From contig NZ_LR027880.1 in the NCBI RefSeq assembly GCF_900537995.1, positions 3,046,001 through 3,110,000 on the forward strand: a stretch of DNA of 64,000 nt. Direction: 5' to 3'. This DNA is from Roseburia intestinalis L1-82. Lineage in GTDB: Bacteria > Bacillota > Clostridia > Lachnospirales > Lachnospiraceae. Shown piece by piece: positions 36,090-45,319 of this stretch; the first letter of the stretch is position 1; each line of letters begins with the position of its first letter. A program made the translations under genes and the position numbers. The notes below the pieces were generated by a model that had not been told where the DNA came from, did not search any database, and worked only from the letters and a program-made list of their open reading frames with translations.

Positions 36090-37349
36090 TTATGCCACCG
36101 TCTGCGGATTTTCGTCCACAACCCATGGCAGACCATACTGGTTTAACATATCCATAAACGGATCCGGATCAAACTCTTCAATATTGAATACACCGTCTTT
36201 GTCCCAGACTTTATCGACAACTAACGCTGCACCGATCATAGCCGGAACACCTGTTGTATAAGAAATTGCCTGGGAACCGACTTCTTTGTAACATTCCTGA
36301 TGATCACAGACATTATAGATATAAATCGTCTTTTCTTTTCCGTCTTTTTTTCCCGTAAAGATACAGCCGATATTTGTTTTTCCAACCGTGCGCGGTCCTA
36401 AAGATGCCGGATCCGGAAGCAGTGCTTTTAAGAACTGGATTGGTACGATCTCCCTGCCCTCATACTCGATCGGTGATGTTGAGAGCATTCCGACATTTTC
36501 TAAACATTTCATATGTGTCAGATAGCTCTGTCCAAAGGTCATAAAGAAACGGATCCGCTTTACTCCAGGTACATTTTTTGCAAGGGACTCAATTTCCTCA
36601 TGATGCAGCAGATACATATCTTTCTCGCCAACCTGTGGGAAATTATATTCTCTTTTAATTTCCATTGGTTTTGTTTCTACCCAGTGACCATTCTCCCAGT
36701 AAGAACCGTTTGCGGAAACCTCACGCAGGTTGATCTCCGGGTTAAAATTGGTTGCAAACGGATAGCCGTGGTCGCCGCCGTTACAGTCTAAGATATCAAT
36801 CGTCTCGATCTCATCGAAATAATGTTTCAGGGCATAAGCGGTAAATACACTGGTCACTCCCGGATCAAACCCGCTTCCAAGCAATGCCGTAATTCCTGCC
36901 TCTTTGAATTTTTCACGGTATGCCCACTGCCAGGAATAGTCAAAATATGCTGTAAATCCCTCTTCTTTACAGCGTTTTTCATAGATGGCACGCCATTCTT
37001 TGTCATCCGTATCCTCCGGCTCATAATTTGCGGTATCGATATAGTCTACTTTGCATGCAAGGCAGGCATCCATAATTGTTAAATCCTGATATGGCAAAGC
37101 AACATTTAACACAGCATCCGGCTGATATTTTTTGATCAGGGCGATCAGTTCCTCCGTATTGTCCGCATCCACCTGTGCTGTTGTGATGACAGTGTCCGTT
37201 GTTTTTTCCAGTTTCTCTTTTAAGGCGTCACATTTCGATTTTGTTCTGCTCGCAATGCAGATCTCCGTAAAAGTTTTGCTGTTCTGGCAGCATTTGTGAA
37301 TCGCAACTCCTGCAACTCCGCCACATCCGATAATTAATAATCTTCCCAT
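36090..37349 (-). CDS. Carboxyspermidine dehydrogenase (saccharopine dehydrogenase family)
   Basis: This enzyme condenses putrescine with aspartate beta-semialdehyde using NADPH to form carboxyspermidine. The 419-residue product has an N-terminal Rossmann motif (LLIIGCGGVAGVAIHKCC). The saccharopine dehydrogenase pattern follows (VDYIDTANYEPED and ALLGSGFDPGVTSVF). General members of the family act on saccharopine or related substrates, but the neighbour nspC makes the polyamine role very likely. AAAGGAG precedes the ATG. The 97 bases before it hold a long form of the repeated hairpin leader. Confidence 0.93.
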   Translation of the reverse strand: MGRLLIIGCGGVAGVAIHKCCQNSKTFTEICIASRTKSKCDALKEKLEKTTDTVITTAQVDADNTEELIALIKKYQPDAVLNVALPYQDLTIMDACLACKVDYIDTANYEPEDTDDKEWRAIYEKRCKEEGFTAYFDYSWQWAYREKFKEAGITALLGSGFDPGVTSVFTAYALKHYFDEIETIDILDCNGGDHGYPFATNFNPEINLREVSANGSYWENGHWVETKPMEIKREYNFPQVGEKDMYLLHHEEIESLAKNVPGVKRIRFFMTFGQSYLTHMKCLENVGMLSTSPIEYEGREIVPIQFLKALLPDPASLGPRTVGKTNIGCIFTGKKDGKEKTIYIYNVCDHQECYKEVGSQAISYTTGVPAMIGAALVVDKVWDKDGVFNIEEFDPDPFMDMLNQYGLPWVVDENPQTVA

Positions 37350-37373
37350 TTTAATCTCCTTTCCTGCGCTGTC

Positions 37374-37425
37374 TTTTTGCGCATCTCAAGTTTGTGCCGG
37401 GGCACAAATCTTGCGTGTGAAAAAA
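37374..37425 (-). repeat. Hairpin leader element inside the polyamine operon
   Basis: TTTGTGCC-CC-GGCACAAA forms a perfect eight-base stem. Next to it is a GCGC...GCGC module (GCGCAAAAAGACAGCGC). The GTGTGAAAAA part of the outer hairpin is present but its partner arm is lost. The same order is seen at 13742-13826. Confidence 0.65.
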
Positions 37426-37446
37426 TAAATTTTAATTTAATTTTTA

Positions 37447-38310
37447 TTATTTCTTACGTCCTTCTTCTTCCTCTAACATATCCTCCACATATCGCGGCAG
37501 CATAAATGCTCCCTTGTGCAGATTGGTGGTATAATACCAGGTTTTTATCTTCCGCTCTTTCCAGCGCTTTGCATCCAGATCATCGAGCGGATGATATTTC
37601 TTTGACGCAAACCCGAACAGCCAGTATCCGGAAGAACACGTTGGTATATGTGCCTGATACACGCGGCTGATTGGAAAGCTATGACTCGCTTTCCGGTGCA
37701 TACCGCGGCAGGATTCCTCATCTTCATCGTAAAACGGACTTCCATGCTGATATACCATGATTCCGTCATCTTTTAAGGCACGGAAGCAGTTTCCGTAAAA
37801 TTCCTTGGTAAACAGTCCTGCAGTATGTCCAAGCGGATCAATCGCATCGTTGATGATCAGATCATACTCGTCATGTTTCATCCGCAAAAATTTCAATCCA
37901 TCCTCATAGTACACCGTCACGCGTTCATCCGATAACCCGCATGCATTGTCCGGAAAAAATTCCTTGCAGACCTCGACAAATACACGATCCGGCTCCACGA
38001 CATCGATCTGCTCTATCTCATCGTAATAGCCAAGCTCTCGTGCCACGCCGCCGTCACCGCCGCCGATGACTAACACCTTTTTCACATGCGGATGCACCGC
38101 CATCGGAACATGCACAATCATCTCATCATAGACAAACTCATCTTTTTCCGAAAAAACAATACTACCGTCGGAACTTAAAAAACGCCCAAACTCATCCGAA
38201 TCAAACACATCGATCCGCTGAAACTCGGTCTGTAAACCAAATAACTGTTTCTGCACCTTGACCGACACCTTGACTTTTTCCGTGTGATAATCCGAAAACC
38301 AAAGTTCCAT
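37447..38310 (-). CDS. speE: Spermidine synthase-like aminopropyltransferase
   Basis: Spermidine synthases move an aminopropyl group from decarboxylated S-adenosylmethionine to putrescine. The 287-residue product has the beta-barrel N-domain, the Rossmann motif VLVIGGGDGGVARELG, and GLFTKEFYGNCFRAL. The usual DSSDPxGPA catalytic loop is here DAIDPLGHTA, keeping the Asp but changing the residues after the Gly. No speD is present in the window to supply its donor. The second spermidine route in the same operon makes its role unclear. It starts 67 bases after the decarboxylase gene with GGGAG upstream. Confidence 0.9.
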   Translation of the reverse strand: MELWFSDYHTEKVKVSVKVQKQLFGLQTEFQRIDVFDSDEFGRFLSSDGSIVFSEKDEFVYDEMIVHVPMAVHPHVKKVLVIGGGDGGVARELGYYDEIEQIDVVEPDRVFVEVCKEFFPDNACGLSDERVTVYYEDGLKFLRMKHDEYDLIINDAIDPLGHTAGLFTKEFYGNCFRALKDDGIMVYQHGSPFYDEDEESCRGMHRKASHSFPISRVYQAHIPTCSSGYWLFGFASKKYHPLDDLDAKRWKERKIKTWYYTTNLHKGAFMLPRYVEDMLEEEEGRKK

Positions 38311-38328
38311 GATCTTCTCCCTTCTTTT

Positions 38329-38351
38329 GAAAAAATCTTCTTTTCACAGGA
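38329..38351 (-). repeat. Degenerate hairpin leader before speE
   Basis: Leftward, TGTGAAAAGAAGA and TTTTTTCA form a weaker version of the leader hairpin (TGAAAA/TTTTCA core) just upstream of GGGAG and the ATG of speE. Confidence 0.45.
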
Positions 38352-38377
38352 ATCTTTATTTTTGCTGATCTATGCTG

Positions 38378-39832
38378 TTATTTCTTTGCAAGCACATTCA
38401 GATTTTCAACTTCCGGATCCTCCGTTCCCTGCATAGAGCATCCCTTTTCTTTTGCATAAACAATGTACTCAATGATCTCCGGCGTGATCATCTCACCCGG
38501 CGCTAAAATCGGAATTCCAGGCGGATAGCACATGACAAATTCACCGCAGATCCTTCCCGCTGTCTGACGAACCGGCATGGATTCCTTTTGCGAATAAAAT
38601 GCCACCTGCGGCGACACTAAAACCTTCGGATTAATATATTCCGTATTCAGCATTTTTGCCGGATCTTTCGAATACAGCCGTTTGATGTCTGCAAGTGCAC
38701 CCACAAGCCGCTCAATATCCTGTATCCGGTCACCGATGGAAATATAGGCAAGAATATTTGCGATATCTCCAAGCTCGATCTGAATATCATATTCATCCCG
38801 CAGCAGATCATAGACCTCAATGCCTGCAAGCCCGATATCTCTCGTATATACAGACAGTTTTGTCACATCAAAATCATAGACACTGCCACCGTTTACCATA
38901 TCTTTGCCATACGCATAAAATCCACCGATAGAATTGATCTCATCCCTCGCGTACTCCGCCATCTGTGCCACTTTCGCAAAAGATTCCTTTCCTCGCAAGG
39001 CAAGGTTTCTCCGCGAAATATCAAGGCTCGACATCAGAAGATAAGATGCACTCGTCGTCTGCGTCAGATTGATGATCTGGCTGACATATTCCCAGTTCAC
39101 ACCCTTTCCGGTCAGAAGAAGAGAGCTCTGCGTCAGGCTTCCCCCCGACTTGTGCATGGAGACAGACGCCATATCCGCCCCAGCATCCATGGCACATACC
39201 GGAAGATTTTCCCCAAAATACAGATGCGTTCCATGTGCCTCATCCACCAGCACCAGCATATGATGTTCATGCGCCACTCTCACGATAGACCGCAGATCCG
39301 AACAGATTCCATAGTAAGTCGGATTGTTGACTAAAACTGCTACTGCATCCGGGTTCTCCAAAATCGCACGTTCCACCTCTGACACCTGCATTCCCAGTGA
39401 AATGCCAAGTTTCACATCGACCTCCGGATTGACGTAAACCGGAATCGCTCCACAGAGCACCAGTGCATTAATCACACTCTTGTGCACATTTCGCGGCAAA
39501 ATGATCTTATCCCCTGCCTTACAGCAGGAAAGCACCATTCCCTGAACGGAGGAAGTGGTTCCGCCAACCATAAAAAATGCATGTTCCGCGCGAAATGCCT
39601 CCGCGGCAAGCTCCTCCGCTTCCTTGATCACCGAAACCGGATGACAGAGATTGTCAAGCGGCTTCATGGAATTGACATCCAGACTCACACATTTTTCTCC
39701 CAACAGCTCTACCAGCTCCGGATTTCCCCTTCCTCTCTTATGTCCCGGCACATCAAACGGCACCACTCTTCGTTTTTTTAACTTTTCCAGTGCCTCATAA
39801 ACCGGCGCACGCATCTGCTGCTCTTTGTCCAT
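38378..39832 (-). CDS. speA: PLP-dependent Arg/Lys/Orn decarboxylase, probably arginine decarboxylase
   Basis: This is a group III-like decarboxylase of the compact Firmicutes SpeA/CadA type (484 residues). Features are FDVPGHKRGRGNPEL and FFMVGGTTSSVQGMVLS, then VDEAHGTHLYF, with the PLP lysine in SVSMHKSGGSLTQSS. The C-terminal domain contains GEFVMCYPPGIPILAPGE. Context decides the substrate: with aguA and aguB downstream, arginine to agmatine fits best. The start at 39832 has GGGGGA upstream, although at long spacing. Upstream in-frame codons run through the terminator of the preceding RNA region and are rejected. Confidence 0.92.
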   Translation of the reverse strand: MDKEQQMRAPVYEALEKLKKRRVVPFDVPGHKRGRGNPELVELLGEKCVSLDVNSMKPLDNLCHPVSVIKEAEELAAEAFRAEHAFFMVGGTTSSVQGMVLSCCKAGDKIILPRNVHKSVINALVLCGAIPVYVNPEVDVKLGISLGMQVSEVERAILENPDAVAVLVNNPTYYGICSDLRSIVRVAHEHHMLVLVDEAHGTHLYFGENLPVCAMDAGADMASVSMHKSGGSLTQSSLLLTGKGVNWEYVSQIINLTQTTSASYLLMSSLDISRRNLALRGKESFAKVAQMAEYARDEINSIGGFYAYGKDMVNGGSVYDFDVTKLSVYTRDIGLAGIEVYDLLRDEYDIQIELGDIANILAYISIGDRIQDIERLVGALADIKRLYSKDPAKMLNTEYINPKVLVSPQVAFYSQKESMPVRQTAGRICGEFVMCYPPGIPILAPGEMITPEIIEYIVYAKEKGCSMQGTEDPEVENLNVLAKK

Positions 39833-39927
39833 GACTAAAAAAATCCCCCTTGGCTTCCATAAAAATCTGCATGCTCTGCTTTTCATCAAATGTTTTTCCC
39901 TGACATTACCGTCAGGCTGAAAAACGC

Positions 39928-39959
39928 AAAAAAAAGAACAGGCATCCATCACCTGTTCT
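39928..39959 (-). terminator. Intrinsic terminator between the leader RNA and speA
   Basis: AGAACAGG and CCTGTTCT pair around a nine-base loop, followed leftward by eight Ts. It lies about 100 bases before the speA start, so it either ends a separate RNA or acts as an attenuator. Confidence 0.8.
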
Positions 39960-40299
39960 TCTATCGTCGTTATCATCATAGTCATACTTTATGTAATCTA
40001 TCTACATTCTGCAAAAACTATTTTCTCCAGAGTCCGCGTTGGCATCTTTGCCAGCAAATATTTGCGTATACTACTCTTATTGACCGTTTCACAAGTGATA
40101 TTGGATTCCGGGTATCATCCCCGTAATCAACTTATAAAATTTGAGCTTCTAACTCAATCAATAACGCGGCTTACACCGCAATCGGCAGTTGCCCCGCCTG
40201 TCCGTATGGGCTTAACCAATCTCTTGGTGGGCAAACAATAGATCCTTTTCCATCTATTGTAACGAATATTTGCATGAAAACAATTTTCGCATTCATGTG
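39960..40299 (-). ncRNA. Structured RNA candidate upstream of the polyamine operon
   Basis: From the promoter at 40306-40334 to the terminator, about 340 bases contain no credible frame but many stems. These include CATGAA/TTCATG (40273-40297), GCAAATATT/AATATTTGC closing a 220-base region (40054-40273), and CAATAGAT/ATCTATTG. Further stems are GGC-GGGGCAACT-GCC, GCGG-TGTAAG-CCGC, TTGAG/CTCAA, CGGG/CCCG and TGGCA-AAGA-TGCCA. The long closing stem and size recall 6S RNA. A riboswitch-like attenuator of speA is the other option. I could not match it to a known family. Confidence 0.45.
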
Positions 40300-40305
40300 A
40301 TTTGA

Positions 40306-40334
40306 AGTATAGCATACACACATGGCAAATGCAA
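40306..40334 (-). promoter_or_regulatory. Promoter of the structured RNA / polyamine operon
   Basis: Leftward, TTGCAT (40329-40334) and TATACT (40306-40311) are exactly 17 bases apart. Confidence 0.6.
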
Positions 40335-40417
40335 TAACGTATTCTGTAAAATTCTGGTATTTTCTTTTTTATTTCATTTTAGGATATTTTTATTTTCTAT
40401 TCAGGTTTGCAGCGATC

Positions 40418-41245
40418 TTACCGCGTCCACTCCCGGACCATCTGTATCTCCCGTCTGTACCCCTCATCATCGTTCGGTGTCTCTAAGATAAACGGTCTTC
40501 CTTCTAAAAGCGGGTGCAATGCAACGCGCCGCATCGCCTCTGCACCGATCTTTCCCTCACCGATCTTCGCATGACGGTCCTTGTGGGAGCCACAGTCATT
40601 CATGCTGTCATTAAAGTGAACTGCCTTCAGCCGGTCGAGCCCGATCACACGGTCAAACTCATTTAACACATCGTCAAGGTCGTTTACAATGTCATAACCG
40701 CCATCCCACACATGGCAGGTATCGAGGCAGACTCCCATTTTATCGTTTAATTCCACACGGTCTAAGATTTCTCTTAACTCCTCAAACGTTCTTCCAACCT
40801 CAGTTCCTTTTCCCGCCATCGTCTCAAGTAAAACGGTCGTTGTCTGCTCCGGTTTCAAGGCTTCATTTAATGCTTCCGCAATCAATGCGATCCCTTTTTC
40901 CGCCCCTTGTCCCACATGGGCACCCGGATGAAAATTATAATAATTGTACGGTGTATACTCCATGCGTTTTAAGTCATCAAGCAGCATTTCCTTTGAAAAA
41001 GAACGGACATCCTCTTTTGCAGCGCAGAGGTTCATCGTATATGGCGCATGCGCAACAATCTTTCCAAATTCGTGCTCCTTTGCAAAATTTAAAAACTTTT
41101 CCACATCTTTTTCATCGATTTCTTTTGCCTTACCGCCACGCGGATTTCTTGTAAAAAAAGCAAAGGTATTGGCATCTAACGCCAGCGCTGCCTTTCCCAT
41201 CGCCGCATATCCTTTGGATGCGGATAAATGATTTCCTATTAACAT
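40418..41245 (-). CDS. nfo: Endonuclease IV (AP endonuclease)
   Basis: Nfo cuts DNA 5' of abasic sites in base excision repair and uses three zinc ions. The 275-residue TIM-barrel protein begins [13 protein letters not shown]. It has the metal ligands in [47 protein letters not shown] and [23 protein letters not shown]. The start at 41245 has TGAGGA seven bases upstream and is preferred over ATGs at 41257 and 41296. A variant of the hairpin leader (GCGC-TTC-GCGC and the palindrome TTGTGCACAA) lies just upstream. Confidence 0.97.
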   Translation of the reverse strand: MLIGNHLSASKGYAAMGKAALALDANTFAFFTRNPRGGKAKEIDEKDVEKFLNFAKEHEFGKIVAHAPYTMNLCAAKEDVRSFSKEMLLDDLKRMEYTPYNYYNFHPGAHVGQGAEKGIALIAEALNEALKPEQTTTVLLETMAGKGTEVGRTFEELREILDRVELNDKMGVCLDTCHVWDGGYDIVNDLDDVLNEFDRVIGLDRLKAVHFNDSMNDCGSHKDRHAKIGEGKIGAEAMRRVALHPLLEGRPFILETPNDDEGYRREIQMVREWTR

Positions 41246-41258
41246 ATCAATCCTCATT

Positions 41259-41296
41259 TCTGCATTGCGCTTCGCGCACCTTAATTTTGTGCACAA
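41259..41296 (-). repeat. Variant hairpin leader before nfo
   Basis: It contains GCGC-TTC-GCGC and the ten-base palindrome TTGTGCACAA. These align with the inner modules of the leader copies at 13742 and 37374. Confidence 0.4.
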
Positions 41297-41328
41297 TAAT
41301 ACTCCTGTCTGTATATGCGAATGCTCTT

Positions 41329-43293
41329 TTATTCTGCCCGGTTCTTCTCCACGATCGTGCCCGCTCTGTATGCCGCGAGCAGCTCCTCAAGATCATGGAT
41401 CGACTCTTTTAAACTTTTTCCGATATCTGTATCGGCAACCGTTTTTCTCCGCACGACCTGCTGCACCAGAACCGTATGGGATACGATATCGCTTCCGTCC
41501 TGCACCGCTTTTTCTACCGATTCAAACGGTTCATGCGCCGCAAGCACCAGACCATAAGAATTATAAATCAGCGTATATCCGGCAATCCCCGTCTTTGGCT
41601 GATATGCCTTGGAAAAACCGCCGTCAATGATCAGAAGCTTTCCGTTACATTTGACCGGAGACTCTCCTTTTTTTGCCTCCACCGGAATATGACCGTTAAT
41701 GATGTGCGCCTCCGCACCTTCAAGCCCGAATTCCTCTAAAATCCGGTTGACCACTTCCTCTTTTTCAAGCAGCCTGTAATAAGGATTTTTCGGCTCCTGA
41801 TGCGTTATTTTATCTGCAATAAAATAACGCTCAAACGTCGTCATCTTTGCCTTTCCAAACACCGGGGAATTCTGGTTTTCCCAGATAAACCATAAAATGT
41901 CCTGTCCCTTTTTCTTCTCCTTCGGGTCGATCGCATAATAGCCTTTTCGCGCATAGCCCTCAAGCACATCATAAAGCTCTTTTCCGGCATATTCTTTTCC
42001 AAAAACGTTAACTCTGGTAAACGTGCCATCCTCATTCAGCGGCACGCATCCATGATAGAGAAGATTTCCATTATATACTTTGTAAAGACTTCCCTGTGTA
42101 TACAAAAAACGCACATGACGCTGCAGTTTTTCACAGTTCACAAATGCAGTCACAAGACGCTCCATCACATCCGCCTCATCTTCTGAGAGACGATATGGAT
42201 CTTCCCAGTCGATTGTCGGAAAACTGACATCCTTGAGCGGATACTCGGTTTCCTCCACACACACGGTCCCCTTTTCGATGTTGATCTTATCGAGAAGAAG
42301 TCTTTTCTCCATCTCAAATTCCGGGTTTTCTTTGATCAGCTGACCTTCCAGTTTAAACTGCATGATCGTGATCGCCTTATGCATTTTTTCATCTAAAAAT
42401 GCGTCGTGCACATCATATTCATCTTCCCGGTAATCCAGCTTAAAACAGTCACAGGAATCCTTATCATACCACTTCATCGCAAATCTTGCCAGCGGCACCA
42501 GATTAATCCCGTAACCGTCCTCTAACAGATCAAGGTTTCCATATTTTGCAGAAATGCGGATCACATTACAGATGCATGCCGCACTGCCCGACGCCGCTCC
42601 CATCCAGTACACATCGTGATTGCCCCACTGGATGTCCACAGAGTGATGCTCCATCAGTGTGTCCATGATCAGATTCGGATATGGTCCCCTGTCAAAAATA
42701 TCCCCGACCACATGCAGATGATCCACAACAAGCCGGCGGATCAGATTACAGAACGCGATCACAAGCTCCGCCGCCCTTCCGGTGCGGATGACCGACCGGA
42801 TAATTTCATTATAATATGCCTCCTGATCGGATATCTCCTGTCTGCCGGTCAAAAGTTCCTCAATCACATAGGCAAAGTCTTTTGGAAGTGCTTTCCGCAC
42901 TTTTGACCTTGTATACTTGGAAGATGCATTTTTACAGATGCGGATCAGGCGGTATAAGGTGACTTTGTACCAGTCCTCCAAATTATCTTCCGTCTTTAAC
43001 ACCTGTTCCAACTTCTGTTCCGGGTAATAGATCAGCGTGGCGATCGCTTTTTTCTCCGCCGCGCTGATTGCATTGCCAAATTCATCCTCTATTTTCCGCT
43101 TGATGGCACCGGATCCATTTTTTAGCACATGTAAAAACTGGTCGTACTCCCCGTGCACATCTGTGATAAAATGTTCTGTTGCTTTTGGCAGGCTAAGAAT
43201 CGCCTGTAAATTGATAATCTCTGTCGCCGCTGTGGCAATGGTCGGATACTGATTTGATAAACTTTTTAAATAACGCAGGTCGGTCTGCCCCAT
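41329..43293 (-). CDS. fbp: Fructose-1,6-bisphosphatase class III
   Basis: This is the Firmicutes-type gluconeogenic enzyme that removes the 1-phosphate from fructose 1,6-bisphosphate. The 654-residue length is typical of class III. A metallophosphatase core is visible: [37 protein letters not shown] and [17 protein letters not shown], with [11 protein letters not shown] near the end. The start at 43293 (MGQTDLRYL) has GAGGA upstream; the ATG at 43305 contains that ribosome site. It lies 83 bases upstream of nfo and may be transcribed with it. Confidence 0.97.
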   Translation of the reverse strand: MGQTDLRYLKSLSNQYPTIATAATEIINLQAILSLPKATEHFITDVHGEYDQFLHVLKNGSGAIKRKIEDEFGNAISAAEKKAIATLIYYPEQKLEQVLKTEDNLEDWYKVTLYRLIRICKNASSKYTRSKVRKALPKDFAYVIEELLTGRQEISDQEAYYNEIIRSVIRTGRAAELVIAFCNLIRRLVVDHLHVVGDIFDRGPYPNLIMDTLMEHHSVDIQWGNHDVYWMGAASGSAACICNVIRISAKYGNLDLLEDGYGINLVPLARFAMKWYDKDSCDCFKLDYREDEYDVHDAFLDEKMHKAITIMQFKLEGQLIKENPEFEMEKRLLLDKINIEKGTVCVEETEYPLKDVSFPTIDWEDPYRLSEDEADVMERLVTAFVNCEKLQRHVRFLYTQGSLYKVYNGNLLYHGCVPLNEDGTFTRVNVFGKEYAGKELYDVLEGYARKGYYAIDPKEKKKGQDILWFIWENQNSPVFGKAKMTTFERYFIADKITHQEPKNPYYRLLEKEEVVNRILEEFGLEGAEAHIINGHIPVEAKKGESPVKCNGKLLIIDGGFSKAYQPKTGIAGYTLIYNSYGLVLAAHEPFESVEKAVQDGSDIVSHTVLVQQVVRRKTVADTDIGKSLKESIHDLEELLAAYRAGTIVEKNRAE

Positions 43294-43389
43294 AGTATTC
43301 CTCATTTCTTTTTCACGTTCATTTGCTGCTTTTTTATCTTATCATAGGAAATGAGCGGGGGCAACCAACGTTAATTTATTGTCAATGCT

Positions 43390-44157
43390 CTACGCGATCG
43401 TAGCCTTGATCACATCCCCCATATCATAGAATCCCGCCGGTTTTCCGGACAGGAATTTTGCTGCCTGAACAGCTCCTTTTGCAAATACACTTCTGGAATA
43501 TGCAGTATGCTTAAACTCGATCACCTCATCAAGTCCTGCAAAGATCACCTCATGTTCTCCTACGATGCTGCCGCCGCGCACTGCAGAGATACCGATCTCT
43601 GTTTTTTCTCTCTTTTTGCGCTCTTTGCTGCGGTCATAAGTATAGGTATATGCATTGCCAAGCGCCTCATTCATGGAATCGGCAAGTGCAAGTGCCGTAC
43701 CGCTCGGCGCATCCAGTTTCTGGTTGTGGTGTTTTTCGACGATCTCCATATCAAAACCGGCCGGTGCTAAAATGGTTGCAGCCTGTTTTAACAGTTCCAT
43801 TAACATATTGATTCCAAGCGACATGTTGGCAGATTTTAATACGGCAACTTTTTTCGATGCCCCGTCCACCTTTTTTAACTGCTCCTCAGAAAGTCCTGTC
43901 GTGCAGAGTACTACCGGGATCTGCTTGTCCACACTATATACCAAAAGATCATCCACTGCTTTTGCATTGGAAAAATCAATGATCACATCCGCTGCCACAT
44001 CACAGACAGAGATATTGGGGAATACCGGGTAATCGTTTTTGATGCCATCGTAGAGATCGATTCCTGCCACGATCTCAATCTCTGCATCCTCCTTGCAGAT
44101 CCCTGTGATCACCTGTCCCATTTTTCCGTTGCATCCACTCATAATTGCTCTTATCAT
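43390..44157 (-). CDS. dapB: 4-hydroxy-tetrahydrodipicolinate reductase
   Basis: DapB reduces the DapA product with NAD(P)H in lysine and diaminopimelate synthesis. The 255-residue protein starts MIRAIMSGCNGKMGQVI (nucleotide-binding loop GCNGKMG). It has VLCTTGLSEEQL and the substrate signature VEKHHNQKLDAPSGTALALAD, with the catalytic His and Lys. The start at 44157 has GAGAGGA upstream. It follows dapA by about 100 bases, so the lysine riboswitch before dapA likely controls both. Confidence 0.97.
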   Translation of the reverse strand: MIRAIMSGCNGKMGQVITGICKEDAEIEIVAGIDLYDGIKNDYPVFPNISVCDVAADVIIDFSNAKAVDDLLVYSVDKQIPVVLCTTGLSEEQLKKVDGASKKVAVLKSANMSLGINMLMELLKQAATILAPAGFDMEIVEKHHNQKLDAPSGTALALADSMNEALGNAYTYTYDRSKERKKREKTEIGISAVRGGSIVGEHEVIFAGLDEVIEFKHTAYSRSVFAKGAVQAAKFLSGKPAGFYDMGDVIKATIA

Positions 44158-44261
44158 ATTGTTTTTTCCTCTCTTTTCTTTATTTAAAGCAACACCGGAA
44201 ACGCTGCGAACCAACATTTCCGGTGTTTTTTCAAATCTGGCTTTCCGTGTTCCACTGCCCC

Positions 44262-45152
44262 TTACGCCAGCTTGATCCCATAATTCTTCATTGTTTCCGC
44301 AAGTTTTGCAGCATTGGCATCTGTCATCTCTGTGAGCGGGGAACGAAGCGGTCCTGCCTCCATGCCCATCAGATTCAGCGCTTTCTTAACAGGGATCGGG
44401 TTCACTTCGGAGAACAGCGCCTCAATGAGCGGCTGTGCCTTTAGCTGGATCTCCATTGCTTTTTTCGTATCTCCGTCAAAGAATGCCATACACATATCAT
44501 GTACATCCTTCGGTGCCACGTTTGACCATACGGAGATCACACCGATTGCTCCGATCGACATTAACGGTACTACGATTCCATCCTCGCCGGAATACAGATC
44601 AAGCTTTCCATCCGTTAAATACATGGTCTTTGCTGCCTGTGCAACATTTCCGGTTGCCTCTTTGATCGCAACGATGTTTTCAACATCATGGTACAGTTTT
44701 GCAGCTGTCTCCGGAAGGATATTGCATCCGGTACGGCTTGGAACATTGTACATGATAATAGGAAGTTTTACAGAATTTGCAATCTCTGTGTAGTAGCGGA
44801 TCAGACCTCCCTGTGTTGCTTTGTTATAATATGGAGTTACGCAGAGCAGTCCATCCACGCCGGCTTTTTCCGCTTCTTCCGAAAGGTGGATTGCCTCTCT
44901 GGTACAGTTTGAACCGGTTCCTGCAACGACCGGAATACGGTGTTTTGCAAATTTAACAGCAGCTTTGATCACCTCTGCATGCTCTTCTGTCGTCAGCGTA
45001 GAGCTCTCACCTGTTGTACCTGCGATAATGATACAGTCCGTTCCCTGATTGATCTGATACTCGATCATCTGCTCTAATCTGTCATAATTTACTTCCTCAT
45101 TGTTTTTCATTGGTGTTACGATTGCCACACCGGCTCCTTTAAAAATAGACAT
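44262..45152 (-). CDS. dapA: 4-hydroxy-tetrahydrodipicolinate synthase
   Basis: DapA condenses pyruvate with aspartate semialdehyde, the first committed step of lysine and peptidoglycan diaminopimelate synthesis. The 296-residue product has GTTGESSTLT, VTPYYNKATQGGLIRYY and YNVPSRTGCNI (catalytic Tyr and Arg). The Schiff-base lysine is in IVAIKEATGN. AGGAGG lies nine bases before the ATG at 45152. The 390 bases upstream hold a lysine riboswitch with a terminator. Aspartate semialdehyde is also the substrate of the carboxyspermidine dehydrogenase encoded in this window. Confidence 0.97.
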   Translation of the reverse strand: MSIFKGAGVAIVTPMKNNEEVNYDRLEQMIEYQINQGTDCIIIAGTTGESSTLTTEEHAEVIKAAVKFAKHRIPVVAGTGSNCTREAIHLSEEAEKAGVDGLLCVTPYYNKATQGGLIRYYTEIANSVKLPIIMYNVPSRTGCNILPETAAKLYHDVENIVAIKEATGNVAQAAKTMYLTDGKLDLYSGEDGIVVPLMSIGAIGVISVWSNVAPKDVHDMCMAFFDGDTKKAMEIQLKAQPLIEALFSEVNPIPVKKALNLMGMEAGPLRSPLTEMTDANAAKLAETMKNYGIKLA

Positions 45153-45224
45153 ATTAATAATCCTCCTGGTTCCTGTATTATGATACGTTAGGATACACTG
45201 CTTTGTGCACACGGTATTTTATTT

Positions 45225-45252
45225 ATTCATAGGACGTAATTTCCCTATGAAT
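45225..45252. repeat. Dispersed 37-bp palindrome, copy 2
   Basis: ATTCATAGG and CCTATGAAT pair around a ten-base loop that contains ACGTAATTT. One extra C makes it slightly less regular than copy 1. It lies between the riboswitch terminator and dapA. Confidence 0.75.
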
Positions 45253-45253
45253 T

Positions 45254-45280
45254 AAAAAAACCGACTCTGATGAGCCGGTT
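45254..45280 (-). terminator. Terminator of the lysine riboswitch
   Basis: AACCGGCTC and GAGTCGGTT pair (one G-U) with a four-base loop, followed leftward by seven Ts. It is the expression platform upstream of dapA. Confidence 0.85.
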
Positions 45281-45319
45281 CGTAAATTCTAATCATATGT
45301 ATTACCCAGTATATGTCGA

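Noticed and set aside
39833..39985. N-terminal extension of the decarboxylase
   Set aside because: The extra codons run through a clear intrinsic terminator and have no family similarity; the conserved protein begins at MDKEQQMRAPV.
40130..40230. Right-end remnant of an IS200/IS605 element inside the RNA region upstream of speA
   Set aside because: Some wording (GTAAGCCGCG, TTAGAAGCTC) recalls such ends, but no tnpB coding remnant is seen and the promoter/terminator frame fits an RNA locus better. It is not fully excluded.
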